Shown: positions 5,940 to 13,137 of the stretch, piece after piece | Layout of the letters: each line of letters starts with the position of its first letter | Numbering within the stretch: position 1 is the stretch's first letter | Assembly: GCA_025927935.1 (NCBI GenBank) | Contig: JAICKM010000104.1 | Coordinates: 1-13,319, forward strand | Source of the DNA: Chloroflexia bacterium | Lineage (GTDB): Bacteria > Chloroflexota > Chloroflexia > QHBQ01 > JADMIH01 | Length of the DNA: 13,319 nt | Reading direction: 5' to 3' | Translations under genes and position numbers: made by a program | The notes under the pieces: generated by a model | What the model saw: the letters and a program-made list of their open reading frames with translations, nothing else | Databases searched by the model: none | Told to the model about the DNA's origin: nothing

Positions 5940-8354
5940 GTGCCCGATCAAGTTACGTCGAGCCAATCGACATCCCCACCCGTCCTCGCCCCGCCCCGGC
6001 CCCCCGACCGCTCTGCCATCCCGCCGAGCACGCGCGATCTCAGCGTATTTACCGTGGGTCTGATCGTCCTGATCAGCGCCATCTTGGTGTTGCCCCTGGC
6101 CCTGCCGGGCCGTGTGGAACTGGCCGCCGGGCAACCGGCGCGCACCGATATTTTCGCGCCGCAATATGTGCGCTACGAGAGCGAAGTCCTTACCGCGCAG
6201 GACCGCGAAAATGCCCGCCTGGCTACCGGGCCGGTCTACGAGTCTAATACGAGCCTGGTCGACAGCCAGCGCCGGCGCCTCAACGATATGCTCTCGACCA
6301 TCGAGAGCATCCGCAGCAATACTGAGGACCCGCAGCCGGTCCGCGAGGCGCAGATGCGCCAGTTGTCCCCGGTGGACTTGAGCGATGCCGACATCCGCAC
6401 GCTGCTGCAAGCCACGCCGAGCGGCGCCAGTCGCATCCGCAGCGAAGTGCTGCGCGTCTATGACAATGTCATGATCAGCGGCAAAATCGCCGACACGAGC
6501 CAACTGGATCGCCAGCGTACCGATCTCTTCACGCTCTTCAGTTCGGAGCTTAGCCCCCAGGAACGGCGGGCCGCAGCGGACGTGCTGGCCCCCTTTATCG
6601 CCGTCAACCTCATTCTGAACCCGGAAAAGACCGCCGAGGCGCGCGACAAAGCCGCCGCCGCGGTGCAACCGCGCGTGGTAGAGGTGCAGAAGGGCGAGAT
6701 CATCCTGCGCGTCGGGCAGATCGCGGACAACGCCGCTATCGAGAAATTGGAAAAAGCGGGGCTACGCAACCCGACAGTAACGGCGGCCAATGCCGCCGCC
6801 GTTGTCGGTTCCGTGATGATCATGCTCTTGCTGCTCCACTTCTACTTGCTGCGCCTGCAACCGGCCATCTGGCGGCATCGCAAGCCGTTGCTCCTCCTGG
6901 CCCTGGTCCTCGTCGCGCCGACTCTGCTGATGCGCGTAGTCGTGCCGGGGCATGCGATCTGGCCGTATATGCTGCCTCTGGCCGCGGCCAGTATGCTGGT
7001 GGCCGTGCTGCTGGACGCCAACCTGGCCCTGGTCATCACGTTGGTCCTGGCCGTGTTCAGCGCGCTGCTGACCCAGGGCAGCTTTGATCTGCCGTTTTTC
7101 TATCTGGTGGGCGGGACCACGGCCGTCTTCGCCATCTGGCGCGCCGAGCGGGTCAGTACCTTCGTCGTGTCCGGCCTCTATATTGCGGTCGCATCCCTTG
7201 CCGCCACGCTGCTGCTACGCGTCGTCGAAAACCAGCGTCTGGACTGGAACGCCCTGTGGGTGCTGGCGGCAGCGGCGGGGATCAACGGCGCGCTTGCGGC
7301 CAGCCTGACCTTTGCCACCTTCAGCGTGCTGGGTAGCTGGTTCGGTATCGCCACGATGCTACAACTGCTGGAATTGGCCCATCCGACCCAGCCGTTGCTG
7401 CGCCGCTTGATGCGCGAGGCGCCCGGCACCTATCACCACAGCCTGGTCGTGAGCAATCTGGCCGAGCATGCGGCGGAGGTCGTCGGCGCCGATCCGCTGC
7501 TGGCCCGCGTGGCCGGCTATTACCACGACATCGGCAAGGTACTCAATCCCTATGTCTTTATCGAGAACCAGTCGGGCATGGGCAACATCCACGATACGCT
7601 CGACCCGGTGACCAGCGCGCGGCTGATCCGGGCGCATATCACCGACGGGCAAACCCTGGCCCAGCGCTACTCCCTGCCACGCCGCGTGGCCGATTGCATC
7701 CCGCAGCATCACGGCACCACGATGATCAAGTATTTCTATCACAAAGCCTTGCAAGACGACCCCGCGACCCTGGCCGATGATTTTCGCAATCCGGGGCCGA
7801 AACCGCAAACCAAGGAAGCCGCCGTCCTCATGCTTGCCGACTCCGTCGAGGCGACCGTGCGCTCCATCGCGCAATCCGGCAAGCTCGAACACGTGGGGCC
7901 GCTCGCGCCGGACGAGGAACCGCCCGCCAACAGCATCCTCGGCATCATCAAACGCACGGTCAAGGAGCGGTTGGAAGATGGGCAATTGGATGAATGCGAT
8001 CTGACGATCCGCGACCTGGCGCGCATTCAGGAAGCCTTCAACAGCATGTTGAACGGCATTTATCACCCGCGCATCGTCTATCCGGAGAAGCCGAAGGCCG
8101 ACGCCCCGGCGACCGTAGCCCATGCGCCGGCCCCCGCTCCGTCCGCGGCGGCCATGGCCGGGTTCATCCGCCGGCCCTTCGGCATGCATGTCCGGCTGCC
8201 CGGCCTGCGGGCAAAACCGCCGGCCAATGCGTATTTTAACAGCATAGACAGCACGCCGCCTGTTACCATTGACGTGATCACCGGCGAGGGATCGCCCGTG
8301 GTACAAACAGTAGACAAGGGGGCTTCTGATGCCAGATCAACGGAACCGTCCTGA
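5940..8354 (+). CDS. pgpH: 7TM-HD membrane phosphodiesterase (PgpH/YqfF type)
   Basis: An 804-residue membrane protein with the order N-terminal transmembrane helix (about 36-56), extracytoplasmic 7TMR-HDED domain (57-282), a block of seven membrane helices (about 283-470), and a cytoplasmic HD domain (about 490-710). Metal ligands are visible: H500 in TYHHS, H529-D530 in YYHDIGK, H566 in IRAHI, H590-H591 in PQHHGT, and D634 in MLADSVEA. Listeria PgpH with this design hydrolyses c-di-AMP, so the same activity is the best guess here; no c-di-AMP cyclase lies in the window. An extra tail of about 88 residues (717-804), rich in Pro and Ala at first, exceeds the usual length of about 710-730. The start is GTG with AGGAGG at 5930-5935, only 4 nt away. 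The gene overlaps ybeY by 26 nt, implying coupled expression. Confidence 0.92.
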   Translation: MPDQVTSSQSTSPPVLAPPRPPDRSAIPPSTRDLSVFTVGLIVLISAILVLPLALPGRVELAAGQPARTDIFAPQYVRYESEVLTAQDRENARLATGPVYESNTSLVDSQRRRLNDMLSTIESIRSNTEDPQPVREAQMRQLSPVDLSDADIRTLLQATPSGASRIRSEVLRVYDNVMISGKIADTSQLDRQRTDLFTLFSSELSPQERRAAADVLAPFIAVNLILNPEKTAEARDKAAAAVQPRVVEVQKGEIILRVGQIADNAAIEKLEKAGLRNPTVTAANAAAVVGSVMIMLLLLHFYLLRLQPAIWRHRKPLLLLALVLVAPTLLMRVVVPGHAIWPYMLPLAAASMLVAVLLDANLALVITLVLAVFSALLTQGSFDLPFFYLVGGTTAVFAIWRAERVSTFVVSGLYIAVASLAATLLLRVVENQRLDWNALWVLAAAAGINGALAASLTFATFSVLGSWFGIATMLQLLELAHPTQPLLRRLMREAPGTYHHSLVVSNLAEHAAEVVGADPLLARVAGYYHDIGKVLNPYVFIENQSGMGNIHDTLDPVTSARLIRAHITDGQTLAQRYSLPRRVADCIPQHHGTTMIKYFYHKALQDDPATLADDFRNPGPKPQTKEAAVLMLADSVEATVRSIAQSGKLEHVGPLAPDEEPPANSILGIIKRTVKERLEDGQLDECDLTIRDLARIQEAFNSMLNGIYHPRIVYPEKPKADAPATVAHAPAPAPSAAAMAGFIRRPFGMHVRLPGLRAKPPANAYFNSIDSTPPVTIDVITGEGSPVVQTVDKGASDARSTEPS

Positions 8355-9042
8355 TGCGGAGGCCGGCACCGGCGCCACGACCGTTGCCAGCCCGGACAAT
8401 TACTGGATCAGCGTCCAGATTGCGCCGGATTACAGCGCGCAGCTTGACGCCGATCGGCTCCACCGGTTGGCGACATTTACGCTCCAGGCCGAAGACCGTC
8501 GTGAAGCGGTTGAAGTGGGCATCACTATCACCAACGACCAGGAGATCCATACCTTGAACAAACAATATCTCGATCACGACTATCCGACTGACGTGCTGTC
8601 CTTCGGCGCGGATACGGTCCACGCCCGGCAGAATAGTGCGGATGCCGGCGAGGCGGGCGAGGGCGTGGAGGAAGAAACCGTCTCGGCTACCGAATATGTG
8701 ACCGAGGGCTACGAGGGCGATGTGGAACGGAGCGGCGCTGACCTGCCGCTGGCCGAGGAGGACGACTCCGAAGGGGCGGATAACGAAAGCGCCCAGGCAT
8801 CTGCCGTACCGTTCGTCACGCCGCCCGGCTGGCCTACGTACCTGGGCGACGTCGTAATCTCCTACGATACCGCCGTGATGCAGGCCGGCGATTACGGGCA
8901 CAGCCCCGCCGCCGAGGTCGATGTGCTGTTGGTCCACGGGTTGCTGCACCTGCTCGGTTATGACGACCACGATCCGGCGGAGCGGGAGCGTATGCATGGG
9001 CGCCAGGATGAATTACTGGCGGCTTTCGCCCGTGAGGGTTAG
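8329..9042 (+). CDS. ybeY: YbeY rRNA-maturation endoribonuclease with acidic insertion
   Basis: A 237-residue UPF0054-family metalloendoribonuclease, required in many bacteria for 16S rRNA 3'-end maturation and ribosome quality control. Family signatures are ITITNDQEIHTLNKQYLDHDYPTDVLSFG (in part; residues about 66-93), LGDVVIS (172-178) and the metal site H203-G-L-L-H207-L-L-G-Y-D-D-H214. The third histidine sits one residue later than in the standard HGxLHLxGYDH motif, with Asp213 in the usual place. Between 93 and 171 is an insertion of about 60 residues beyond the normal loop, with 20 Asp/Glu and only 2 Arg between 95 and 153. There is also an N-terminal extension of about 24 residues. 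The start at 8329 has AAGGGGG at 8316-8322 and overlaps the 7TM-HD gene, matching the conserved yqfF-ybeY neighbourhood. Identification is firm; activity depends on whether the metal site tolerates the shift. Confidence 0.92.
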   Translation: MPDQRNRPDAEAGTGATTVASPDNYWISVQIAPDYSAQLDADRLHRLATFTLQAEDRREAVEVGITITNDQEIHTLNKQYLDHDYPTDVLSFGADTVHARQNSADAGEAGEGVEEETVSATEYVTEGYEGDVERSGADLPLAEEDDSEGADNESAQASAVPFVTPPGWPTYLGDVVISYDTAVMQAGDYGHSPAAEVDVLLVHGLLHLLGYDDHDPAERERMHGRQDELLAAFAREG

Positions 9043-9060
9043 CACCCAGGTAACGGCGGC

Positions 9061-9086
9061 ACGCCGGACGGGGACGTAACCGGCGT
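9061..9086 (+). promoter_or_regulatory. Stem-loop covering the glycosyltransferase start codon
   Basis: ACGCCGG (9061-9067) pairs with CCGGCGT (9080-9086). The GTG start codon (9085-9087) is partly in the 3' arm and the only purine-rich ribosome-binding candidate (ACGGGGA, 9068-9074) is in the 12-nt loop. This could lower or regulate initiation. Confidence 0.35.
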
Positions 9087-11394
9087 GCGCCTGCTCTTTC
9101 TCACCCCGCAACTACCATTTCCGCCCACGCAGGGCGCGGCCATCCGCAACAGCCACCTCATCGCGGGGTTAAGCCGGCGCCATGAGGTGGATCTGCTGAC
9201 GTTTGCGCCGGCGGGCCAGGCCCCCGGCACCTGGCCCGCCGGTGCGGGTCCGGCCCTGCCCGGCGCGGAACGGCTGGCCGGGTTGACCCTGCTCCCGGCG
9301 CCCCGGCGCGGCTTGCGCGACCGGCTCCACACCCTGCTGCTGACGGCACAGCCCGATATGGCGCACCGGCTGGCATCCCCAGCGCTGGCCGCGGCCTTGC
9401 GCACCCTGCTCCAGACCGGCCCCTACGACTGGATCATCACTGAGGGCATCGAGATGGCCCCCTATGCGCGCCTGCTGGACACGGTGTGCGCACTGGGCGC
9501 CTGGCCCCGCTGGCTGCTGGACGAGCACAACGCCGAGTACGTGTTGCAGCAGCGCGCATTTCTGGGCGACCTGCGCCACGCCTACCAGCCACGCGCCGCC
9601 GCCGGGGCCGCCTACTCGCTGATCCAGTGGCGGCGCTTGCGGACCTATGAGCGCGCGGCCTGCCGGGCGGCGGATGCCGTCACGGCCGTTTCCGCCGCCG
9701 ACCAGGAGGCGCTGGAGCGGTTGGATCCGGCCTTGCGGGTACGCGTCGTGCCCAACGGCGTCGACCTGGCCGAGTGGTCGCGCAAAGCAGCGCCGGGCGA
9801 CCCGGAAGTCGATGCGTTGCGGGCGGGCGGGCCGCTGATCGTCTTCGACGGCAGCATGGACTTCCGGCCCAACATCGACGCCGTGCGCTGGTTTTGCGCC
9901 ACGTGCTGGCCGCGCATCCGGGTGGCCCATCCGGGCGCGACCTTCGCTATCGTGGGCCGCAATCCGACTGCCGCTGTCCGTGGGCTGGCCGCGTTGCCGG
10001 GCGTGCGTGTCACCGGCGCCGTCCCGGATACCCGCCCCTGGGTGGCCGGCGCCGATGTCTATGCCGTGCCGATGCGCATCGGCGGCGGGGTGCGGCTGAA
10101 ACTGTTACAGGCCCTCGCCATGGGCTGCGCCATCGTCAGCACGCGCATGGGCGCCGAAGGAATCCACCTGGAAGGCGGGCGCGATCTCTTACTGGCCGAT
10201 ACCCCGGCGGACTTTGCCGACGCGGTGCTTGCGCTGCTGGCCGATCCACCCGCCCGGACGGCGCTGGGGCACGCGGCCCGCATCGCTGTCGCGCCCTATG
10301 CCTGGGAGCGCATTGTGCCGGCCTTCGAGGCAGTGCTGGCGCAAACGTCCGGCGGCCAGGACGCAACCAGCGGCAGCCCCGTGCGGGTCTCCCTGATCAT
10401 GACGGTGCGCAACGAAGCGGATAACATCGACGCGGTGCTCCAGTCGCTCCAGGCGCAGATGCGGCCACCGGACGAGGTCGTGGTGGTGGATGGCGGATCG
10501 ACCGACGGCACCCCCGCGCGCATCGCCGCGGCCACCGCGACGGCGCCCTGGCCGTTGCGCTTGCTGGAGCAGCCGGGTGCGAACATCAGCCAGGGGCGCA
10601 ACACGGCGATTCGCGCGGCAGCACACGAGATTATCGCGGCCACGGATGCCGGGGTGCGCTTGCCCCCGGAGTGGCTGGCCGCGCTGGTCGCGCCGTTTGA
10701 GGGGCCAGGCGGGTGGGCTATCGACATAGCCGGTGGGTTCTTCGCATCCGACCCGCACACCGTCTTCGAGCGCGCCATGGGGGCCACCGTCTTGCCGGCC
10801 CGCGAGGATGTGAAGCCGGAGCGGTTTTTGCCGTCGAGCCGCTCGGTCGCGTTCCGCAAAGCGGCGTGGGCGGATGCGGGCGGCTATCCGGAGTGGTTGG
10901 ATTACAGCGAGGACCTGGTGTTCGATCTGACGCTAAAAGCGCGGGGCTGCCGCTTCGTCTTCGTGCCGGAGGCGCCGGTCTTATTCCGGCCCCGCGGCAG
11001 CCTGCGCGCGTTCTACCTGCAATATTACCGCTATGCGCGGGGCGACGGCAAAGCCGATCTCTGGCGCAAGCGCCATGCCATCCGCTACGCCACCTATCTG
11101 GGCGGACCGCTCCTGGCCGCGCTAGGCCGCCGCCGGCCCGCGCTCTGGGGGCTACTGGCGCTGGGGGCCGCGGCGTACTGCGCGGGGCCGTACCGGCGGC
11201 TCCGGCCCTGGCTGGCCGGACTCTCGCCGGGGGAGTACGTGCGAGCGGTGGCCCTCGTCCCGATCATCCGGCTCGTTGGGGATGTCGCCAAGATGATCGG
11301 GTATCCGGTGGGCGTCTGGTGGCGCGTATGCCACCGGCCCCCGGTGCCCGCGACGGCTAAGCCACCTACCGAGACACCGGCCCTCAAGCAGTAA
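9085..11394 (+). CDS. Fused GT4-GT2 glycosyltransferase
   Basis: A 769-residue protein with two complete glycosyltransferase modules. The N-terminal half (1 to about 415) is a GT-B, GT4-family enzyme: LLFLTPQLPFPPTQGAAIRN at the start, VPNGVDL in the hinge region, GSMDFRPNIDAV, and the donor-site stretch PMRIGGGVRLKLLQALAMG, where Q342 stands where many relatives have the second Glu of EX7E. The C-terminal half (433 to about 660) is a GT-A, GT2-family enzyme: LIMTVRNEADNID, VVVD469GGSTDGT, AATD521AG and a YSEDLVFDL acceptor-site motif. Hydrophobic and basic segments after 665 probably lie at the membrane. It most likely adds two sugars in succession to a lipid-linked or surface polysaccharide; donor and acceptor are unknown. 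The start is GTG, 42 nt after ybeY, within a stem-loop. The gene ends overlapping the convergent regulator gene by 11 nt. No other polysaccharide genes are in the window. Confidence 0.88.
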   Translation: MRLLFLTPQLPFPPTQGAAIRNSHLIAGLSRRHEVDLLTFAPAGQAPGTWPAGAGPALPGAERLAGLTLLPAPRRGLRDRLHTLLLTAQPDMAHRLASPALAAALRTLLQTGPYDWIITEGIEMAPYARLLDTVCALGAWPRWLLDEHNAEYVLQQRAFLGDLRHAYQPRAAAGAAYSLIQWRRLRTYERAACRAADAVTAVSAADQEALERLDPALRVRVVPNGVDLAEWSRKAAPGDPEVDALRAGGPLIVFDGSMDFRPNIDAVRWFCATCWPRIRVAHPGATFAIVGRNPTAAVRGLAALPGVRVTGAVPDTRPWVAGADVYAVPMRIGGGVRLKLLQALAMGCAIVSTRMGAEGIHLEGGRDLLLADTPADFADAVLALLADPPARTALGHAARIAVAPYAWERIVPAFEAVLAQTSGGQDATSGSPVRVSLIMTVRNEADNIDAVLQSLQAQMRPPDEVVVVDGGSTDGTPARIAAATATAPWPLRLLEQPGANISQGRNTAIRAAAHEIIAATDAGVRLPPEWLAALVAPFEGPGGWAIDIAGGFFASDPHTVFERAMGATVLPAREDVKPERFLPSSRSVAFRKAAWADAGGYPEWLDYSEDLVFDLTLKARGCRFVFVPEAPVLFRPRGSLRAFYLQYYRYARGDGKADLWRKRHAIRYATYLGGPLLAALGRRRPALWGLLALGAAAYCAGPYRRLRPWLAGLSPGEYVRAVALVPIIRLVGDVAKMIGYPVGVWWRVCHRPPVPATAKPPTETPALKQ

Positions 11395-12346
11395 GTTCGC
11401 GCACGCGCGCCACGGCAGCCCCTGCCGCCGCGCCGAGATAGACGGCGCCCATCTGCTCAGCCAGCAGCGGGTGCCGGTTGAAGATCGACCCACCATAGAT
11501 CAGCGCAGGCCGGTAGCCGGATTGCCGGCTCAACTCGGCGACCATGTCATTCAGGGGGCGCAGGTACGCCGCGGTATCCGAGCGCGACGCCGAGCAGCAG
11601 ATGACGGCTGGGCGCAAGGCGCGTACCGTGCTGACCAGGCTATCCAGCGGTACATTCTGCCCCAGGTAGACCACACGATAGCCATTCCGGCGCAGATACA
11701 GCGCAATGATCAGCGCGCCGATTTCATGTAGTTCCTCGGGCGCACAGGCTACCAGCACCAGCCGGCCGCCTGGATTGTACGGGCTGGTGTGCAGTAGGTT
11801 TGCCAGCCGGCCCCGGATGAAGGCACTGGCGAAATGCTCCTGCGCCACCGACCACTCGTCCCGCATCCAGCGCTCGCCGACTTCGACCAGCAGCGGATAC
11901 ACCAGATCTTCGATCACCTGCTCTACGGTATACAGGCCGAGCGCCTCGGTCAGCAACTGGCCGGCCTTCGCTTCGTCCAGGCGCGCCAAACAGGTAAGCA
12001 TCTCGTCTGTCAGCACCGGCAGCGAGCGCACCCGACCTGCCGGCGCCGCGCGTGCCGGCGGCGCGACCGCGCCCGGCTCACTGCCGCTAGCAGATAACTC
12101 GGTATCCTGCCGCGTTCGCAACAAGTCACAGGCCCTGCTGATCGTCAAGCCCTCTTCCACTCGTGCTTTCAGCCAGCGAATGGTGTCCACGTCGCGCTGC
12201 GAATACATGCGGTAGCCGCCTGTGCTCCGTTGTGGCGACAGGATGTTATAGCGACTCTCCCAGCGCCGCAACGTATCGGCGGCGACGCCGGTCAGCCGCG
12301 AAACGGCTTTGATGTTATAAACGGCCGCGTCCCGGTTATCAGTCAA
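11384..12346 (-). CDS. carH: CarH/LitR-type MerR regulator with B12 photosensory domain
   Basis: A 320-residue transcriptional regulator. Residues 9-75 are a MerR-type winged helix (VYNIKAVSRLTGVAADTLRRW, with YRMYSQRDVDTIRWL as the wing). A variable linker (about 80-110) leads to a four-helix cap (about 111-188) and a Rossmann cobalamin domain (about 195-318). The cap has W160 followed by nine residues and E170-H171, with V167: the Wx9EH signature of CarH that covers the upper face of adenosylcobalamin. The Rossmann domain has E205-L-H207-E-I-G210, the ExHxxG motif whose histidine binds cobalt from below. In Thermus CarH, dark tetramers with adenosylcobalamin repress and light breaks them up; the same behaviour is likely here. 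The start is TTG, supported by AGGTGA 6 nt upstream. It overlaps the glycosyltransferase gene tail to tail. The target genes are not shown by the sequence. Confidence 0.92.
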   Translation of the reverse strand: MTDNRDAAVYNIKAVSRLTGVAADTLRRWESRYNILSPQRSTGGYRMYSQRDVDTIRWLKARVEEGLTISRACDLLRTRQDTELSASGSEPGAVAPPARAAPAGRVRSLPVLTDEMLTCLARLDEAKAGQLLTEALGLYTVEQVIEDLVYPLLVEVGERWMRDEWSVAQEHFASAFIRGRLANLLHTSPYNPGGRLVLVACAPEELHEIGALIIALYLRRNGYRVVYLGQNVPLDSLVSTVRALRPAVICCSASRSDTAAYLRPLNDMVAELSRQSGYRPALIYGGSIFNRHPLLAEQMGAVYLGAAAGAAVARVRELTA

Positions 12347-12395
12347 AGTCTCTCACCTCAAGATAAAATACTTGCCCTACGCCTGCATTCGCTTT

Positions 12396-12424
12396 ATCAT
12401 AGCACGTAGTTCAAGCTTAATCAA
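12396..12424 (-). promoter_or_regulatory. Probable promoter of the CarH-type regulator
   Basis: Reading the minus strand: -35 TTGATT (12424-12419), 17-bp spacer, -10 TATGAT (12401-12396), with TG two bases upstream of the -10 box. The start of transcription would be near 12389, leaving a leader of about 43 nt. The near-palindrome TTCAAGCTTAA (12410-12420) sits in the spacer and -35 box, where a MerR protein could act. Confidence 0.55.
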
Positions 12425-12451
12425 GGGTTTTGCCAAAGTTAGGAAAGACAT

Positions 12452-12464
12452 GGCCGGACCGGCC
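12452..12464 (-). terminator. Weak hairpin downstream of the receiver gene
   Basis: GGCCGG-A-CCGGCC forms a compact GC hairpin, read on the minus strand after the receiver stop and followed by a moderately T-rich ATGTCTTTCC. It may partly end receiver transcription before the CarH promoter. The U tract is poor. Confidence 0.35.
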
Positions 12465-12511
12465 CCGTCGCGAGCGCGCAGCGAGTCGCCAGGAGGGAGA
12501 AATGCGCGGGG

Positions 12512-12907
12512 TTATGTGCCGTATGCGCGATCGGGAGTGGGCAGCGGGGGGCCGAGCACGTGGCTCACGTGTTCAAGCAGGCTGGTGATGTCAAACGGCT
12601 TGGGGATGGCCGCTTCGACGTGCAGATCCTGGGCAATCTCGCGCAGCCGCGGGTGGGCCGAGATCAGGATGACCGGCAGGTCCTGTCCGCGCCCGTCGCG
12701 GCGCAAGCGCGCCAGGAATTCGGTGCCGCTCACGCCGGGCATCATCAAGTCCAGCAGCAGCAACCCCGGCGGCTCGGCACTCACTTCGTCCATCGCCTGA
12801 TAGGCGTCGCCGGCGCTGCGAACGGGATAGCCTTCCTCGCTCAGCAGGCTGGCGATAAAGTTACGGACCGCCTCGTCGTCGTCGACGACGAGCACATAGG
12901 CTTGCAT
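12512..12907 (-). CDS. Stand-alone response-regulator receiver protein
   Basis: A 131-residue single-domain receiver (CheY-like) that takes a phosphoryl group from a histidine kinase. The acidic metal site D9-D10-D11, phosphoacceptor D53 in LLLLDLMMPGVSG, switch S83 in VILISAH, and K103 in PKPF are all present. No DNA-binding or enzymatic output domain follows; only about 10 residues come after the last helix. It therefore probably acts through a protein partner or a phosphorelay. No kinase is in the window. The ATG at 12907 is chosen because the domain begins immediately; an in-frame upstream GTG at 13021 would add 38 residues not typical of receivers. The ribosome binding site is weak (AGGGG close to the start). 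A possible extended -10 box, TAAACT at 12920-12915, would place transcription almost at the start codon. It precedes the CarH-type gene on the same strand and diverges from the sigma factor. Confidence 0.9.
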   Translation of the reverse strand: MQAYVLVVDDDEAVRNFIASLLSEEGYPVRSAGDAYQAMDEVSAEPPGLLLLDLMMPGVSGTEFLARLRRDGRGQDLPVILISAHPRLREIAQDLHVEAAIPKPFDITSLLEHVSHVLGPPLPTPDRAYGT

Positions 12908-13013
12908 AGCCCCTAGTTTATCACATCTCGCGAGCCAGGGAAAGAGTACGAGAACCCAGTAAGCAGACAGAATCGCAAGAATTCGCGGATCACGGATCTC
13001 TTGCCGGGTGGCC

Positions 13014-13029
13014 GGCGGCACTCGCCGCC
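13014..13029. promoter_or_regulatory. Perfect inverted repeat upstream of the sigma-factor promoter
   Basis: GGCGGC (13014-13019), ACTC, GCCGCC (13024-13029), ending 8 bp before the -35 box of the sigma promoter in the divergent intergenic region (12908-13137). It could be an operator for a dimeric regulator, including the nearby CarH-type protein. No binding protein is established. Confidence 0.4.
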
Positions 13030-13037
13030 AAAAGCCC

Positions 13038-13066
13038 TTGACGCGGGGCGGATGCGCGCCTATAAT
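13038..13066 (+). promoter_or_regulatory. Near-consensus sigma-70 promoter for the ECF sigma gene
   Basis: -35 TTGACG (13038-13043), 17-bp spacer, -10 TATAAT (13061-13066). The likely transcription start is near 13073, giving a leader of about 65 nt with three GAGCG repeats (13073, 13080, 13089). The strength suggests either steady expression or control by a repressor. Confidence 0.75.
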
Positions 13067-13137
13067 GAAATGGAGCGACGAGCGAGAAGAGCGGGCGGGT
13101 TCCTTACGCTTGAACGCAGTAGCCAGGAGAATTGGCG

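Noticed and set aside
5418..6668. A 416-codon open frame on the minus strand opposite yqeY and the 7TM-HD gene
   Set aside because: It runs antisense to two well-recognised genes, its translation is rich in Arg, Gly and His with no recognisable domain, and long antisense frames are expected in GC-rich coding DNA.
7359..8306. A 315-codon minus-strand frame opposite the HD domain
   Set aside because: It is a shadow of the conserved HD coding frame, with composition typical of reverse-complemented GC-rich codons.
5940..8340. The 7TM-HD protein and YbeY both begin with MPDQ
   Set aside because: Only four residues are shared and the following sequences are unrelated; chance is the simplest explanation.
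10108..10110. Gln342 in place of the usual Glu in the GT4 donor site as evidence of a dead enzyme
   Set aside because: Some GGVRLK-type GT4 relatives appear to tolerate this change, and the rest of the site is intact, so loss of activity cannot be claimed.
12908..13021. N-terminal extension of the receiver with a hydrophobic stretch, which might make a membrane-anchored receiver
   Set aside because: The receiver domain begins exactly at the internal ATG, the extension would need a GTG inside the putative operator, and it has no family support.
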